Source: Alcaligenes aquatilis (GTDB lineage: Bacteria > Pseudomonadota > Gammaproteobacteria > Burkholderiales > Burkholderiaceae_B). From it: 64,000 bases of DNA. The position numbers and the translations under genes were made by a program. Positions 43,316-54,002 of the stretch are shown piece after piece. Where the stretch lies: assembly GCF_003076515.1 (NCBI RefSeq), contig NZ_CP022390.1, positions 3,232,572 through 3,296,571 on the forward strand. The letters run 5' to 3'. Each line of letters begins with the position of its first letter. Positions within the stretch are counted from its first letter, which is position 1. Below the pieces are notes generated by a model. The model was not told the DNA's origin and searched no databases. It worked only from the letters and a program-made list of their open reading frames with translations.

Positions 43316-44887
43316 TCAAGCTTTGAAAACGTCTATCCAATGCCGAGTAGACGCATCATGCTCAGCAGAGGTTTCTTTCTCTCCCGACAGTTCCTGCAAA
43401 ATCCCGTTCGCCAATACTTTCCCGTACTCCACCCCCCATTGGTCAAAGGGGTTGATCCCCCAGATCAAGGCCTGCACAAAAATCTTGTGCTCATACAAGG
43501 CCAGCAGGGCGCCTAGCGAGAAGGGATTCAGGCGGGGCAATACGATCAGCGTGTTGGGGCGTCCGCCCGAGTGCACGCGGTGGTGGGCCAGTTTGGATGC
43601 CTGTTCGCCCAGACCTTGTTTTTCGCATTCGGCCAAGGCTTGCTCATAGGTCTTGCCGCGCATCAGGGCTTCGCGTTGGGCCAGGCAGTTCGCCAGCAGC
43701 AGATTATGGTGCTCGGCCTGATTGTGATCCGCCTGCTGGCACACAATAAAGTCCACTGGAGCGCCATCGCTGCCTTGGTGCAGCCATTGGTAGAAGGTGT
43801 GTTGTGCGTCTGTTCCAGCCAGCCCCCAGACGGCGGCGCCGGTGGCTAAGCCAACGGGTTCGCCACTGGTGGTGACGGACTTGCCCAGAGACTCCATATC
43901 CAGTTGCTGTATATAGGGGACCAGGTTGCCCAGGCGGAAATCGTAGGGCGAGATATTCAATGAGCCATAGCCCAGCACACTTCGATTGACCACGCCGGCC
44001 AGTGCCATTTGTACGGGCACGTTGGTGGCGATGGGGGTTTCCTGAAAGTGTTGGTCCATCGCGGCAGCGCCGGACAGCATGCCAGCGACGACATCACTGC
44101 TGACGGCCAGGGCAGTGGTCAGGCTGACGGCAGACCATAGGGAAAAGCGGCCACCGACCCAATCCCAGAACTGGAAGATTTGTTTTTGTGGCACGCCCCA
44201 GTTGGAGGCAGTGTCAGGGCGGGCGGTGACGGCAACGATTTGCTCGTAGGGGTTGGCAACGCCAGCGGCTTGCAGCCATTCCAGGGCGCGCTGGCCGTTT
44301 TTGAGGGTTTCGGTTGTGGTGAAGGATTTGGAGGCGATCACGATCAAGGTGTCGTGAGGGTCCATGCCGGACAAGGCATGCTCCAGCGCATGGCCGTCGA
44401 TGTTGGCCAGAAAGCGTACATTGCGCCAGCTGTGGCGATAGCCAAAGGCTGCCAGGGACAGGCGCACGCCCCAGTCGCTGCCACCAATACCAATATGAAT
44501 GATGTTGCGCCAGCGGCGCTCGGAATCCGCTACGCGCACGAATTCGTTCATGCGCTCGCGTTCCTTGGCGACTTCCGCCGTGGGGGCGGGCGCACGCAGG
44601 GCGCTGTGCCAGGCGGCACGTTGTTCTGTGCTGTTGACGATGCCGCCGTTAAGCAGTTGTTGACGTGCCGTGTCGAAGTGGCGAGCCGCCAAAAGGGCGG
44701 CTCCTGCCGTCTGTAATTCTGGTGAATGCCGCTGTCCACTCAAGTCTACTTGCAGGCCTGCGGCCTTCAGGCAATGCAGGTCCAGCGCGTAATGGTCGGA
44801 CCGGCGTGCTGCCTCGCAAAAACCGGCCCATTCTGGCAGACCGGGTAAAGGGGCAGCACAGGGAAGGTTTGGAGAGTTCACGGACAT
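43316..44887 (-). CDS. pgi: Glucose-6-phosphate isomerase
   Basis: Interconverts glucose-6-phosphate and fructose-6-phosphate in the cytoplasm; fructose-6-phosphate is the entry to UDP-GlcNAc and so to the WecBC pathway. 523 residues. Family motifs: IGIGGSDWGVRLSLAAFGY, VIASKSFTTTETLKNGQRAL, VGGRFSLWSAVSLTTAL, the catalytic Glu region and the C-terminal NPFDQWGVEYGKVLA signature. Single gene facing the capsule operon tail to tail, with its promoter in 44888-44976. Confidence 0.96.
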   Translation of the reverse strand: MSVNSPNLPCAAPLPGLPEWAGFCEAARRSDHYALDLHCLKAAGLQVDLSGQRHSPELQTAGAALLAARHFDTARQQLLNGGIVNSTEQRAAWHSALRAPAPTAEVAKERERMNEFVRVADSERRWRNIIHIGIGGSDWGVRLSLAAFGYRHSWRNVRFLANIDGHALEHALSGMDPHDTLIVIASKSFTTTETLKNGQRALEWLQAAGVANPYEQIVAVTARPDTASNWGVPQKQIFQFWDWVGGRFSLWSAVSLTTALAVSSDVVAGMLSGAAAMDQHFQETPIATNVPVQMALAGVVNRSVLGYGSLNISPYDFRLGNLVPYIQQLDMESLGKSVTTSGEPVGLATGAAVWGLAGTDAQHTFYQWLHQGSDGAPVDFIVCQQADHNQAEHHNLLLANCLAQREALMRGKTYEQALAECEKQGLGEQASKLAHHRVHSGGRPNTLIVLPRLNPFSLGALLALYEHKIFVQALIWGINPFDQWGVEYGKVLANGILQELSGEKETSAEHDASTRHWIDVFKA

Positions 44888-44976
44888 GGAGATTTAGCCT
44901 GCAGTAGACGAAACCGCCATTGTACGAGGCTTTATCGGGCTTGAGCGTCTGCCGGTAAGCGGGTTTGTCTTGGTGT

Positions 44977-45984
44977 TTACGAGTGCAGGGCGACCAGTTG
45001 ATTCCCATCGTAGGGCAGTACCCATGCCCGTAAACTGGGGTCGCTTGCCAGAACCCGCGTAATCTCTTGTGGCGACATCCAGGAGAAGGCCGTGGACAGG
45101 GCGTCGGCAATGGTGGCATTTCTCGCTACGACAGAGACACTGCGATACAAAGGTCGGGCCTGACCATTGGCAGGGTTGAGCAGATGAGTAACAGTGCCAT
45201 CGCGGCTAAGTGCCGTGCCTGATCCAGACGAGGTGCTGACCGCCTGATTGTGCACATCCAGTCGCAACAAGCTGACAGGCTCTGTTTGATCGCCTGCCAG
45301 GCCGACGCGCCAGGGACGATTACCCGGAGCCATACCCAGGCCACGTATCTCGCCCATATCAACCAGGGCGTGTTCCAGGCCTGCCTGCTTCAACTGCTCG
45401 GTGATGCGATCGGTAATGTAGCCTTGGGCAATCCCGTTCAGCGTCAAGGCCATGCCAGGACGTTGTAGTTCAATAGTGTCGTCTTGAATGTGAATGGCTT
45501 GGTGGTCAACCTGCTGCAGCGTTTGCTTGATCTGGGCAGCGTCGGGAATGGAAGCCGTGTCGCTGCGTTGAGCCGCTTGGCTATACAGATCCCAAAGCAC
45601 CTGCACGGTCGGGTCAAAGGCCCCATCCGTGAGTTCACTAATGCGCTTTGACTCCAGCAGCAGTCGTGTCAGATCACCGGGAGCGTGCTTCAGATAGCCG
45701 TCGCGGTTCAAGCGGCGCAAGGCGCTGTCCTTTTGATACAGGCTGAAGATTCGCTCCAGACGTTGGACTTCGGACAGGGCCTGGTCTATCAGCAACTGTG
45801 CAAACGCGGGGTCGGGGTGATGGATATGCAGTTGTGCGTCCGCACCCAAGGCCACCCCTTGCCAGGAACTGAGCGGGGTAGTGGCCGCTTGCATCGCTTT
45901 GGCGGCCCATGGCACACCAGTCAGGGCGCTGGTCGTGGCTACAATGCCGATAAAACGACGACGGGAAACAGGAGTAGAAGTCAT
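44977..45984 (-). CDS. ApbE-family FAD:protein FMN transferase of the nos cluster (NosX-like)
   Basis: Attaches FMN covalently to a threonine of the NosR periplasmic domain. 335 residues with a twin-arginine signal (SRRRFIGIVA) directing export. ApbE motifs: LTDGAFDPTVQVLW, NGIAQGYITDRITEQL, ALVDMGEIRGLGM and the later DALSTAFSWM metal-binding region. Last gene of the nos operon, after nosL with a 32-base gap. Its length and context fit NosX rather than a housekeeping ApbE. Confidence 0.9.
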   Translation of the reverse strand: MTSTPVSRRRFIGIVATTSALTGVPWAAKAMQAATTPLSSWQGVALGADAQLHIHHPDPAFAQLLIDQALSEVQRLERIFSLYQKDSALRRLNRDGYLKHAPGDLTRLLLESKRISELTDGAFDPTVQVLWDLYSQAAQRSDTASIPDAAQIKQTLQQVDHQAIHIQDDTIELQRPGMALTLNGIAQGYITDRITEQLKQAGLEHALVDMGEIRGLGMAPGNRPWRVGLAGDQTEPVSLLRLDVHNQAVSTSSGSGTALSRDGTVTHLLNPANGQARPLYRSVSVVARNATIADALSTAFSWMSPQEITRVLASDPSLRAWVLPYDGNQLVALHS

Positions 45985-46016
45985 GGCAAGTACCTGGGAT
46001 CAGGAAGATAAGCGTT

Positions 46017-46532
46017 TCAGGGCAGTGTGACCGCACCAAAGATGTAGTTCTCCGGCATGTCGGCAAAGCGAACCAGTTGGCCGCCATGTTGTTGCTGGAA
46101 GTCCTTGGCGGCCTGCTCCTGGCTAAAGGGCAGGGCATCGATAGTGCCCATGCCGCCGGTATAGCGGCTGTAGATCAGATACCAGGCCTCTTGTGCCGGT
46201 ATCCAGGCTTGTTCGGGAAACAGGCCGTCCTGATCGCGCTGGGCCATGTCCTGGACATAGGTGGCGGCAATCGCTTTGGATTCTTCGGGCAATAAGGTGT
46301 AGGCGAAAACCTCGCGTATGGTGGTGAACCAGAGTGGCGCTTCGCGTTCGCGCAGAAGAATCTGCCCTTTGGGGCCTTGATGTTCGAACAAGTACATGCC
46401 GCAGTAGTGGCCCACGGCGGTTTGGGGAATCTGAACGACGGGTGGCGGTGGGGCTTGTATGGGCTCGGGCTGACCGCAGGCAGCCAGTATCAGGCCCAGA
46501 CACAGCAAGAGTAGGGTGTGCAGTTTTTTCAT
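46017..46532 (-). CDS. nosL: Copper chaperone lipoprotein of nitrous-oxide reductase
   Basis: Outer-membrane-anchored periplasmic copper-binding lipoprotein that helps metallate NosZ. 171 residues; lipoprotein signal ending in LILAAC (Cys19). The CGM motif in VGHYCGMYLFEHQGPKGQI supplies copper ligands as in other NosL proteins. Its start overlaps the nosY stop by four bases. Confidence 0.92.
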   Translation of the reverse strand: MKKLHTLLLLCLGLILAACGQPEPIQAPPPPVVQIPQTAVGHYCGMYLFEHQGPKGQILLREREAPLWFTTIREVFAYTLLPEESKAIAATYVQDMAQRDQDGLFPEQAWIPAQEAWYLIYSRYTGGMGTIDALPFSQEQAAKDFQQQHGGQLVRFADMPENYIFGAVTLP

Positions 46533-47359
46533 AATGCTTTTTTGTTGAAGGCCAGGCTGGCCAGACTAAAAGGCACGGCGATCCACAGCAGCAGAACGCT
46601 CATCAAGACGCTGGCAGGTAGGCGAGCCTGTTCGCTTAAACCGGCCATGCCGGCAAACATGGCAACATTTTCGTAGCCGGTCAGATTCAGCAAGCGGTAC
46701 ACGTCCGTAGGGTTGAACAGCAGGATGATGTTCAGCCAGGAGGCGGTGATCATGGCACCTTGGTCAGCGACCAGAATACCCAGTAGCGCCATGTCATAAA
46801 TCACTACAAAAAACAGCCAGATACCGATGGCCAACCCGGCCGCAGTGGCACGCTCTCTGACCAAGGTGCTGATGAAATACCCCAAGGACAAGAAGCTGGC
46901 ACCAAGCAGAATGCTGGCGCCCATCATGGCCAGAAAGGGCGTCCAGACGCTGAAGTCCAGGCCGCCATGCGCCACCTGCAACGTGACCCCTGCCAGACCG
47001 TAGCCCACGACGGTAGACAGGCTCAGGATCAGGACATGGCCCAGAAATTTACCGACCAGAACCTGCCAGCGATGGACGGGGTAGCTCAGCAACAAGGACA
47101 TGGTGCCGCGTTCGATTTCGCCCACAATGGCGTCGTAGGACAGCAGCATGGCAATCAGCGGGATCAGGAAAATGGACAGGCTGGACAGGCTGACCACGGT
47201 AACCGTAAGCGGGTCTACCTTGACGCTGCCCGTGGGGGCACTGCCCAGAAAGCCCAGAGACAAAGCCAGTGCCGCCAACAAGAGGGTGACCGCTAGCACC
47301 CAACGATTGCGCAGTCCGTCGCGCACTTCCTTTTGGATGATGATCAGGACAGGGTTCAT
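46529..47359 (-). CDS. nosY: ABC-2 type permease of the nos system
   Basis: Inner-membrane permease of the NosDFY complex, which serves copper-site assembly in NosZ. 276 residues with about six hydrophobic segments; IIQKEVRDGLRNRW at the N-terminus and AIVGEIERGTMSLLLSYPVHRWQ, the coupling region, are characteristic of NosY. Three bases separate it from nosF. Confidence 0.93.
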   Translation of the reverse strand: MNPVLIIIQKEVRDGLRNRWVLAVTLLLAALALSLGFLGSAPTGSVKVDPLTVTVVSLSSLSIFLIPLIAMLLSYDAIVGEIERGTMSLLLSYPVHRWQVLVGKFLGHVLILSLSTVVGYGLAGVTLQVAHGGLDFSVWTPFLAMMGASILLGASFLSLGYFISTLVRERATAAGLAIGIWLFFVVIYDMALLGILVADQGAMITASWLNIILLFNPTDVYRLLNLTGYENVAMFAGMAGLSEQARLPASVLMSVLLLWIAVPFSLASLAFNKKAL

Positions 47360-47362
47360 GGC

Positions 47363-48274
47363 TTAGTAATCCTCGCGCTTTAAAAAGTGCGCATACAGCT
47401 CGTCCAGACCGGGGGACTCCAGCTCCAGGTCGGTCAATCCTGCAATGGCATGGGCCTGGCGCAGGATCTGGATTTTTTCGGCTTCGGTGCAGTGACGCTC
47501 CAGGCGCTGGGAACCGATGACATCCCAGTGTTGCGGAACAGGATCGGGGATTTGTTCCACAGTCAGGCGAATACGTACCGGCAAGCCCGCGTGTTGGCGC
47601 AGTTCGGACAAGGTGCCATCGGCAATCTTGCTCCCCTGCTGCATCACGATGATGCGGTCTGCCAGACGCTCCATTTCGGCTAGGGCGTGAGTGCTGAGCA
47701 GGATGGTGGCACCGGCATCGCGCAGTTCTTGCACGATTTCGTAGAACAGCAGGCGGGAGGCTGGGTCCAGGCCTGTTGTAGGTTCGTCCAGTAAGAGCAC
47801 ACGGGGTTTGCCCAGCAAGGTCTGGGCCAGTGCCAGTCGTTGGCGCATGCCTTTGGAATAGGTGCCCACGCGCTTGTGAGCAGCCTGGGCAATGCCGACA
47901 CGGGCCAGTAAAGCCTGGTTGTCACGGGTAGGTAGCCCTTTCAGGCGGGCGTAAAACGCCAGGGTTTCGGTGCCGGTCAAGGCAGGGTGCAGGGCGACGG
48001 TTTCGGGCAAGTAGCCGATATGGGTTCGCAGCCGGGCAGCCTGGGACGAGCTGGCGTCGTGGTTCAGCAAAGTGACCTTGCCTTCATCGGCGCGGATCAG
48101 ACCCAGAATCAACTTGATGACGGTACTTTTGCCCGCACCATTGTGGCCAGCCAGCACGGTGCATTGGCCGGGATAAAGCTCGAAGTTCACCGCGTTGGCG
48201 GCGCGCTGCTGGCCGTACAGCTTGCTGACATTGGCCAGCGCGACCGGAGCGGGACCGTTATTGGATGGAGTCAT
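47363..48274 (-). CDS. nosF: ABC transporter ATPase of the nos system
   Basis: ATPase partner of NosY and NosD. Walker A GHNGAGKSTVIKL, signature YSKGMRQRLALAQ, Walker B VLLLDEPTTGLDP and a switch His in STHALAEME. The frame is open to 48316; ATG 48274 was preferred because it leaves a short N-terminal tail before VSKLYGQQ and overlaps the nosD end by 17 bases, as is usual for coupled nos genes. About 303 residues. Confidence 0.93.
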   Translation of the reverse strand: MTPSNNGPAPVALANVSKLYGQQRAANAVNFELYPGQCTVLAGHNGAGKSTVIKLILGLIRADEGKVTLLNHDASSSQAARLRTHIGYLPETVALHPALTGTETLAFYARLKGLPTRDNQALLARVGIAQAAHKRVGTYSKGMRQRLALAQTLLGKPRVLLLDEPTTGLDPASRLLFYEIVQELRDAGATILLSTHALAEMERLADRIIVMQQGSKIADGTLSELRQHAGLPVRIRLTVEQIPDPVPQHWDVIGSQRLERHCTEAEKIQILRQAHAIAGLTDLELESPGLDELYAHFLKREDY

Positions 48275-49601
48275 GGTTGGCCTTGTAACGCTCCCAGACG
48301 GGATTGTCGGGTGCACGCATCAGTGGTGCGCTATCGATGATGCCGCCGGGCAAAATGGCGGGAAATTGGGTTTGCGCCCAGCGCACAATAGAGACGGCAG
48401 GGCTGTTCAAAAGCACGCGGGCCGAAGGAGCTCGCCAGACCAGTTGTTCAACAAGGCCATTGGGGCGATAAGCGGTGTCACCGATGCCGTCACCGTTCAG
48501 GTCAAAGGCGCTGTGATCGCTCCAGTAATTACCCCGGTCCTTGCTGGACCATTCCAGGTAGCGGGTGCCGACATACTTCACCTGGTTCTGATTCTGGATG
48601 AAGGCGTTTTCCGTGATTTCATTGCCTTCGGAACCGGCGGTGTAGTGCACCCCGATCTGGGTGTTCTGAACCAGGTTGCCGGAGATTTTGTTGAAGTTGG
48701 CGTTGTAGAGAAAAACGCCTTTCTCGGCCCCGTCCACGATATTGTCGGTAATAGTCGATTGCTGGGCGGCGTTGAGCATCAAGCCCTGATGCGTGCTATT
48801 GATGCTGATGTTTTCACGTACCGTCAGGAACTGCGAAAACATCAGGGCATAAGCAATGTCATTGCCGATGGAGACATTGCTGCTGACTTCGCTGTTATTG
48901 GTGTACATGTAGTGCACCGCATAGCGCAGTTGGGTAAAGCGGTTATGGCTAAAGACATTGTCGCGGCTGGCATTGGAAAAAATCCCGTCGCGACCCCAGG
49001 AGATATCGTTGTGCAAAATGCGTGAGCCGGGGGAGTTCCAGACCGTCACGCCATTGCCGCGCTCGTTCAAACGCAGCTCTTTATTGCCCACGATGGTGTT
49101 GTGTTGCACCAGTGCGTTATGGGGCCCCCAAACGTAAACCCCCACCAGATTGTCGAGAATGTCGTTGTGTTCGATCAGGGCGTTATGGGCGGGTTTATCC
49201 AGGAAGATGCCCGCATCCATGTCGGGCAGGCTCAAGCCGGAATTACGCACGGTAATCTGACGTATCTGCACATCTTCCGCCTGCACCCACACCGTGCGGC
49301 CTTCACGTTCGCCCATCAACACGGCTTGCCGGTTGCTGGGGCCTTGAAGCGTTAAAGGTTTGTTCACGATGATATTGCCCTGATACGTGCCGGGGGCCAA
49401 CACCAGGATGTCGCCGGGCTGGGCAGCATCGATGGCGGTTTGCAGCGCGGTATCGGCAGGCACTTCAATGGTGGCCGCTTGAACGGCAGCCAGGGCACTG
49501 GCCGCCAGGGCCAGGACCGTCAACCGCTTGAAGGCCAGCTTGCGCCCAGAGGCTGGGCACAAGCACCGTGTACGGGTGGGGAGCAGGTGAAAAGACGTCA
49601 T
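48258..49601 (-). CDS. nosD: Periplasmic copper-site maturation protein
   Basis: Periplasmic right-handed beta-helix protein required for building the CuZ centre of NosZ, acting with NosFY. 447 residues. An N-terminal export signal (LTVLALAASALAAVQA) is followed by repeated NosD/CASH turns such as ALIEHNDILDNLVGVYV, ALVQHNTIVGNKELRL and TITDNIVDGAEKGVFL. It lies seven bases after nosZ. Confidence 0.93.
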   Translation of the reverse strand: MTSFHLLPTRTRCLCPASGRKLAFKRLTVLALAASALAAVQAATIEVPADTALQTAIDAAQPGDILVLAPGTYQGNIIVNKPLTLQGPSNRQAVLMGEREGRTVWVQAEDVQIRQITVRNSGLSLPDMDAGIFLDKPAHNALIEHNDILDNLVGVYVWGPHNALVQHNTIVGNKELRLNERGNGVTVWNSPGSRILHNDISWGRDGIFSNASRDNVFSHNRFTQLRYAVHYMYTNNSEVSSNVSIGNDIAYALMFSQFLTVRENISINSTHQGLMLNAAQQSTITDNIVDGAEKGVFLYNANFNKISGNLVQNTQIGVHYTAGSEGNEITENAFIQNQNQVKYVGTRYLEWSSKDRGNYWSDHSAFDLNGDGIGDTAYRPNGLVEQLVWRAPSARVLLNSPAVSIVRWAQTQFPAILPGGIIDSAPLMRAPDNPVWERYKANHDSIQ

Positions 49602-49608
49602 GTCACCG

Positions 49609-51513
49609 TCAGGCTTTGGGTTTCACATTCATCTGACCGGACATTTCCATGTGCAAGGCGTGGCAGAACCACTGGCAGTAGTACCAATGCACACCGGGGC
49701 GGGAGGCCGTGAAGGTGACCGAGCTGGTTTGCTGCGGTCCAATTTCCATGGCTACGCCGTAGCCGGACAAGGTGAAGCCGTGGGTCAAGTCCTCGATCAT
49801 TTCCATATTGGTGACGACAACGGTGACTTCATCGCCCTGATTGACCTCGAAGCTGGGCACGGAGAACACGGGCGCTACGGCGGTCATGTAGACCCGTACC
49901 TTGTTGCCATCACGGATGACTTTGGAGGCACCTTCCAGGGTGACGCCATCTTTCTCGGCCATTTTCCGCGCACCATCCCACCAGGGGTCGTCGCGGGTCC
50001 AGACGCGCTTGGGTCGTACCTTCTCGGCGGCAACCAGTAGCATGTCGTGCGGTTCGGCAAAGCTTGGGCCGTCGTGAACCAGCTTCATCTCGTCGCCCGA
50101 AATATCGATCAGTTGATCGTTTTCTGGTTTGAGTGGACCTACGTTCAGGAAGCGGTCTTTGGAGAACTTGTTCAGTGACACCAGCCACTTGCCATCGGCC
50201 TCTTTGGTCTCGCCCATGGTGGTGTGGTTGTGACCGGGTTGGTAGTGCACGTCCAGCTTCTGGATGATGGGATCGACGTCCTTGCCCTGGTAGGCTTCAA
50301 TCGCCTTGGCAATGTTCCACTTTACGATCTGGCTGTCGATGAATAAGGTGGTGTAGGCATTGCCACGGCCATCATAGGCGGTGTGCAACGGGCCCAGGCC
50401 CAGTTGAGGTTCTGCCACGACGCAGTCGCGTGCCTTGATCTTGTCGGCAAACAGGTCGTCCAGGCGGCGCACATCAATCATGGTGACAGTGGGCGAGAGT
50501 TTGCCGTTAAAGACCACATGGATGCCGTCGGGGCTGGCATTGCAACCGTGCGGGGAGTTGGGCACGGGGATATAGCGGGTGTAGCGTGAGCCTTTGCGGC
50601 CATCCAGCACTTTGACTCCCTGGATCTCCTTGAAATCGCCTTTCTTGACGCCGTCTTCAATGGCCTTGAGGTTGAACACCACGGCCCAGTCTTGCTCGTT
50701 GGCACTCATCTCGCCGACATCCACTCCTTTTTCGGAGTTGTAGCAGGTGGAGAAGGCGTACTTGCCTTGATAGTCGGCGTCGCAGTTGTCCAGGTTGCCG
50801 TCTACGATCACCTGCCAGGCGATTTCCATGGTGTCGCCATCAATGGCGGTAAAGACAGAAAAGTAGTTTTCCTTGGGGTTGCCAAAGATCGTGCCGTTAT
50901 TGGGCAGAGGGACGATGTGCTCGCCATTGCAGAATACATAGCCGGTGCGGGGGTAGCGTTGGGGACGCAGGCCGTGTACACCGTCGGCATTGGGAATTTC
51001 AATAATTTTGTCGCACTTCATGACATCGCAGCGCACGCGAGCCACGCGGTTATTGGCCTTGTCATTGATGAAGATGAAGCGCCCGTCGTAGGTCCCGTCG
51101 GTAAAGGACATATGGGGATGGTGAGCATCGCCGTTAGGCAGAATGCCGCCCAAGGTATCGGCAAACGCCAGGGTTTCAGGCGTCAGGTTGGCGCGCATGA
51201 TCTGGCGGCTTTCGTTGGTAATCCCCCAGCCGGTGGCGCTACAAATATTGAAGATCGGGATGCGCATCAGCTCGCGCATGGAGGGCAGCCCCATGATGCG
51301 GATCTCGCCAGACTGACCGCCGGAGTTAAAGGCGTAGTACTGGTCCAGCTCGCCTGGCTCGATGTGAGCATTTTGCCCGTTCGGCGCTTTTTTGGTATCG
51401 GCCAAGGCATTGCCAATGTGGGTGGCGCTGACCACAGCAGCGCCGGATAAGGCGGCGGTGCCCAGAAAGGCGCGGCGGCTCAAACCTTGTTTATCCTGCT
51501 TGTTCTCGGACAT
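49609..51513 (-). CDS. nosZ: Nitrous-oxide reductase, Tat-type (clade I)
   Basis: Periplasmic multicopper enzyme reducing N2O to N2, the last step of denitrification. 634 residues. Twin-arginine signal [13 protein letters not shown] places it in clade I. The CuZ ligands are visible in DAHHPH (about 128-133), GHNHTTMGE and EPHDM. The CuA site is at the C-terminus in [14 protein letters not shown] (Cys at about 612 and 616). The frame is open upstream to 51579, but ATG 51513 with AAGGA ahead gives the standard Tat start. It follows nosR after 62 bases. Confidence 0.97.
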   Translation of the reverse strand: MSENKQDKQGLSRRAFLGTAALSGAAVVSATHIGNALADTKKAPNGQNAHIEPGELDQYYAFNSGGQSGEIRIMGLPSMRELMRIPIFNICSATGWGITNESRQIMRANLTPETLAFADTLGGILPNGDAHHPHMSFTDGTYDGRFIFINDKANNRVARVRCDVMKCDKIIEIPNADGVHGLRPQRYPRTGYVFCNGEHIVPLPNNGTIFGNPKENYFSVFTAIDGDTMEIAWQVIVDGNLDNCDADYQGKYAFSTCYNSEKGVDVGEMSANEQDWAVVFNLKAIEDGVKKGDFKEIQGVKVLDGRKGSRYTRYIPVPNSPHGCNASPDGIHVVFNGKLSPTVTMIDVRRLDDLFADKIKARDCVVAEPQLGLGPLHTAYDGRGNAYTTLFIDSQIVKWNIAKAIEAYQGKDVDPIIQKLDVHYQPGHNHTTMGETKEADGKWLVSLNKFSKDRFLNVGPLKPENDQLIDISGDEMKLVHDGPSFAEPHDMLLVAAEKVRPKRVWTRDDPWWDGARKMAEKDGVTLEGASKVIRDGNKVRVYMTAVAPVFSVPSFEVNQGDEVTVVVTNMEMIEDLTHGFTLSGYGVAMEIGPQQTSSVTFTASRPGVHWYYCQWFCHALHMEMSGQMNVKPKA

Positions 51514-51575
51514 GGTGTGATTTTCCTTGTGTGTGATGACGTGACCGACTTGGCGCTGGGACGCGCCCAGACGTC

Positions 51576-53831
51576 TCACGGCGTGGCGGGGGTGGAATCA
51601 GTACTGTCTACGCTGCGTGGACGCACGGTAGGGCGGGCAGCAGCATCGTCTTGCAGCGAGCTGGCAACGGCGACGGGAGCCGGCTTATCTCGCTTGCGTT
51701 TGGCGATCTTTTGAATCAGGTGCGGGCATTTTTTCTCGTGGTGATACAGCATCTGGCAGTTCAGACATTGGATGCACTCATTGGGATTGATCGGGCCTTC
51801 GGGTTCGATGGCTTGTACGGGGCAGTCGGTCGCGCAACGCTGGCAGGGATTGCCACACATGGGGTAGCGCCGCAGCCAGTCAAAAATGCGCAGGCGGGCG
51901 GGGATGGCCAAGGCTGCACCTAGCGCACAGAGGTAGCGGCAGTAAAAGCGTTCGATAAACAGGCTGGCAATCAGCAGCAGTACGGCAAAGATCGTGAAGG
52001 GCCAGTCGCGGATGAATTTCAGGATGATGGCGGTCTTGAAGGGTTCGACTTCGGCCATCTTTTCGGCTACGGCCATGTCGTACAGGGCAACGCCAAACAG
52101 CACAATGAAAATCACGTACTTGATGGAAACCAAGCGTTTATGGGCGCTGTAAGCTACCTTGATCTGGGGAATACGCAGGAAGCGGGCCAGCTTGTTGGCC
52201 AGTTCTTGTAGCGCCCCAAAGGGACAGAGCCAGCCACAGAAAGCGCCCCGATTCCAGAAAATCAGAGAGATGGCGGTGGCAATCCATAGGATGAAGACCA
52301 GTGGATCCATCAGGAAGTATTCCCAGCGGAAATCGGTGCGCAGGGCGTGGGAGAACGTCAGTACGTTCACTACCGATAGCTGGGCCGAGGCGTACCAGCC
52401 AATCCATACCAGGGAGAACAGCAGAAAACCGATGCGAAAGCGCTGGTAGAACACTTCGTGTTTGGTCAGCGTGTCCTGGAAGAAAAAGACGCCACCCAGG
52501 GTCAGCAAGGACAGTAGTAGCACGGCAATCTGTACTTTCTTGCCGGCCCAGATTTGCTTGTACAAAGGCTGGTTGGCGGTTTCCAGCTCATCGTGCTCTG
52601 CGGCTTCCGGGGCAACTGCAGCGGGAGGGGGCGCCGTCAAATAGGCATCAGGAAGCTGGTAGTTCAGGCTCAGCGTGACAAAGGCTTTGTCTTTGACGCT
52701 CAGGACGCGTTGTACCAGCAGTTGCAGTCGCCAGGGCAGGACAGGATCAAAGGTGGCGGTAGCCGGGATCTTGAACAGGGCGGCTTCTTTGAAATCCGGC
52801 GCGTTGGCGGCTTTTACGCCGGGCAGGCGTTGGTGGTCCAGGTCAGTGAAGTGAAAGCTGTCCAGATCCTGGATGATTTCGATGCGATCAAAAATCCCGC
52901 CGCGCACATAGCCCGATCCCTTGAAGGAATACAGCCCATTGCCCAACACCAGCATCGCTTGCTGGCCGGGTTTTAGCTCTTGCTGCAGATAGTTGTAGTC
53001 GGCCTCGCCCAAAAGACTTTGCCCGATGCTAGGCACGCTGACCAAGGCGGCGTACAGATCAATAAAGGTGTCTTGCGGATCGCCTTCCTGCGGATGGGCG
53101 GCAGCTTCTGTACGGCCATTATCAATAAAAGCCTGGTTGATGTCGGCCACGCTGACGTGCAGGCGTTGGATGGCACCGTTTTGGAGCAACTCGTCCCAGC
53201 TGGAAATCGTGTGATTGCTGGTATCGATGCTGCGTTTGATTGCCACGGGTGCTGTGGCGGGGGCGGCAGGCTGGCCTATGCCCTCTTGCCGGGCCACCAA
53301 TTGGGAGGAGCGCATGATGCTGTCGCCCACCACCATCAAGGTCACCGTGGCACCGCTGATGATATCGACGGGTGGCGGTGCGCCGGGCTTGGGACGGTTC
53401 TTGATGTAGTTCTGGCCGATATAGCCTTGGATAAAGGCTTCGACCCGGGATTCCGGGATACCGATCAACACAATGGGTTCATGGTGTTCCAGCAGCTTGG
53501 CGGCGACGATGCTGCCATCCATGCTCATGGCGACCAGAGTGTCGATGGGGAAGCTGGAGTAACCGCGCGTGTTGACGATATCGGTCGTTACATACACATA
53601 CCCTAGCTGCTCCTGATCTTTAAACACCTTGGCAACAGGCAGTGTGCCTGCGGGCTCGCTGGTGTGGGTGGCAGTGGGGAAGATCTCGTTGAGGGCAATG
53701 TCCGGCAGGAAGTGGGCAATGCGCGAACTGGAGTGTGCGGAAGTGCTGCTTAGACAGGCTGCCAGCAGGAAAAGCAGGAGCCAGATAGTACGCAACTGGA
53801 CATGCCGGGCCAAGCGATTGAGGGACGTCAT
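51576..53831 (-). CDS. nosR: Membrane flavo-iron-sulfur protein of nitrous-oxide respiration
   Basis: Polytopic inner-membrane protein thought to deliver electrons to NosZ and needed for nos expression. 751 residues: signal segment, periplasmic FMN-binding domain with the flavinylation motif [12 protein letters not shown] (target of ApbE), several membrane segments, and cytoplasmic ferredoxin-like motifs [25 protein letters not shown] and [12 protein letters not shown]. First gene of the operon. The promoter region is 53832-54002. Confidence 0.96.
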   Translation of the reverse strand: MTSLNRLARHVQLRTIWLLLFLLAACLSSTSAHSSSRIAHFLPDIALNEIFPTATHTSEPAGTLPVAKVFKDQEQLGYVYVTTDIVNTRGYSSFPIDTLVAMSMDGSIVAAKLLEHHEPIVLIGIPESRVEAFIQGYIGQNYIKNRPKPGAPPPVDIISGATVTLMVVGDSIMRSSQLVARQEGIGQPAAPATAPVAIKRSIDTSNHTISSWDELLQNGAIQRLHVSVADINQAFIDNGRTEAAAHPQEGDPQDTFIDLYAALVSVPSIGQSLLGEADYNYLQQELKPGQQAMLVLGNGLYSFKGSGYVRGGIFDRIEIIQDLDSFHFTDLDHQRLPGVKAANAPDFKEAALFKIPATATFDPVLPWRLQLLVQRVLSVKDKAFVTLSLNYQLPDAYLTAPPPAAVAPEAAEHDELETANQPLYKQIWAGKKVQIAVLLLSLLTLGGVFFFQDTLTKHEVFYQRFRIGFLLFSLVWIGWYASAQLSVVNVLTFSHALRTDFRWEYFLMDPLVFILWIATAISLIFWNRGAFCGWLCPFGALQELANKLARFLRIPQIKVAYSAHKRLVSIKYVIFIVLFGVALYDMAVAEKMAEVEPFKTAIILKFIRDWPFTIFAVLLLIASLFIERFYCRYLCALGAALAIPARLRIFDWLRRYPMCGNPCQRCATDCPVQAIEPEGPINPNECIQCLNCQMLYHHEKKCPHLIQKIAKRKRDKPAPVAVASSLQDDAAARPTVRPRSVDSTDSTPATP

Positions 53832-53883
53832 TTCTTACCACCTGCAACAAGATTCTTGCGAGATGGTAGGGGTTACCCTTTGT

Positions 53884-53919
53884 TTGCTCTTTGTGTCAGA
53901 GCAAGGACAGATTCTGACA
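53884..53919. promoter_or_regulatory. Two overlapping inverted repeats upstream of nosR
   Basis: TTGCTCT-TTGTGTC-AGAGCAA (53884-53904) and TGTCAGA-N12-TCTGACA (53894-53919) overlap in the nosR promoter region, 53-88 bases before the start codon. The first, TTG...CAA, has outer ends like those of CRP/FNR-family sites but not the TTGAT-N4-ATCAA core. Mutually exclusive hairpins or two competing operators are possible. Confidence 0.35.
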
Positions 53920-54002
53920 AGAGTGGGTGCGGGCCAGTGTCAGTCTGTCGCTGATCTGCGATAAATGATGGCAAGCCTGGTGGGCTGGGCCTAAGGTGTG
54001 AT

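Noticed and set aside
48195..49025. 276-codon open frame on the plus strand over the nosF/nosD junction
   Set aside because: Antisense shadow of two well-supported nos genes, without ribosome site or domain.
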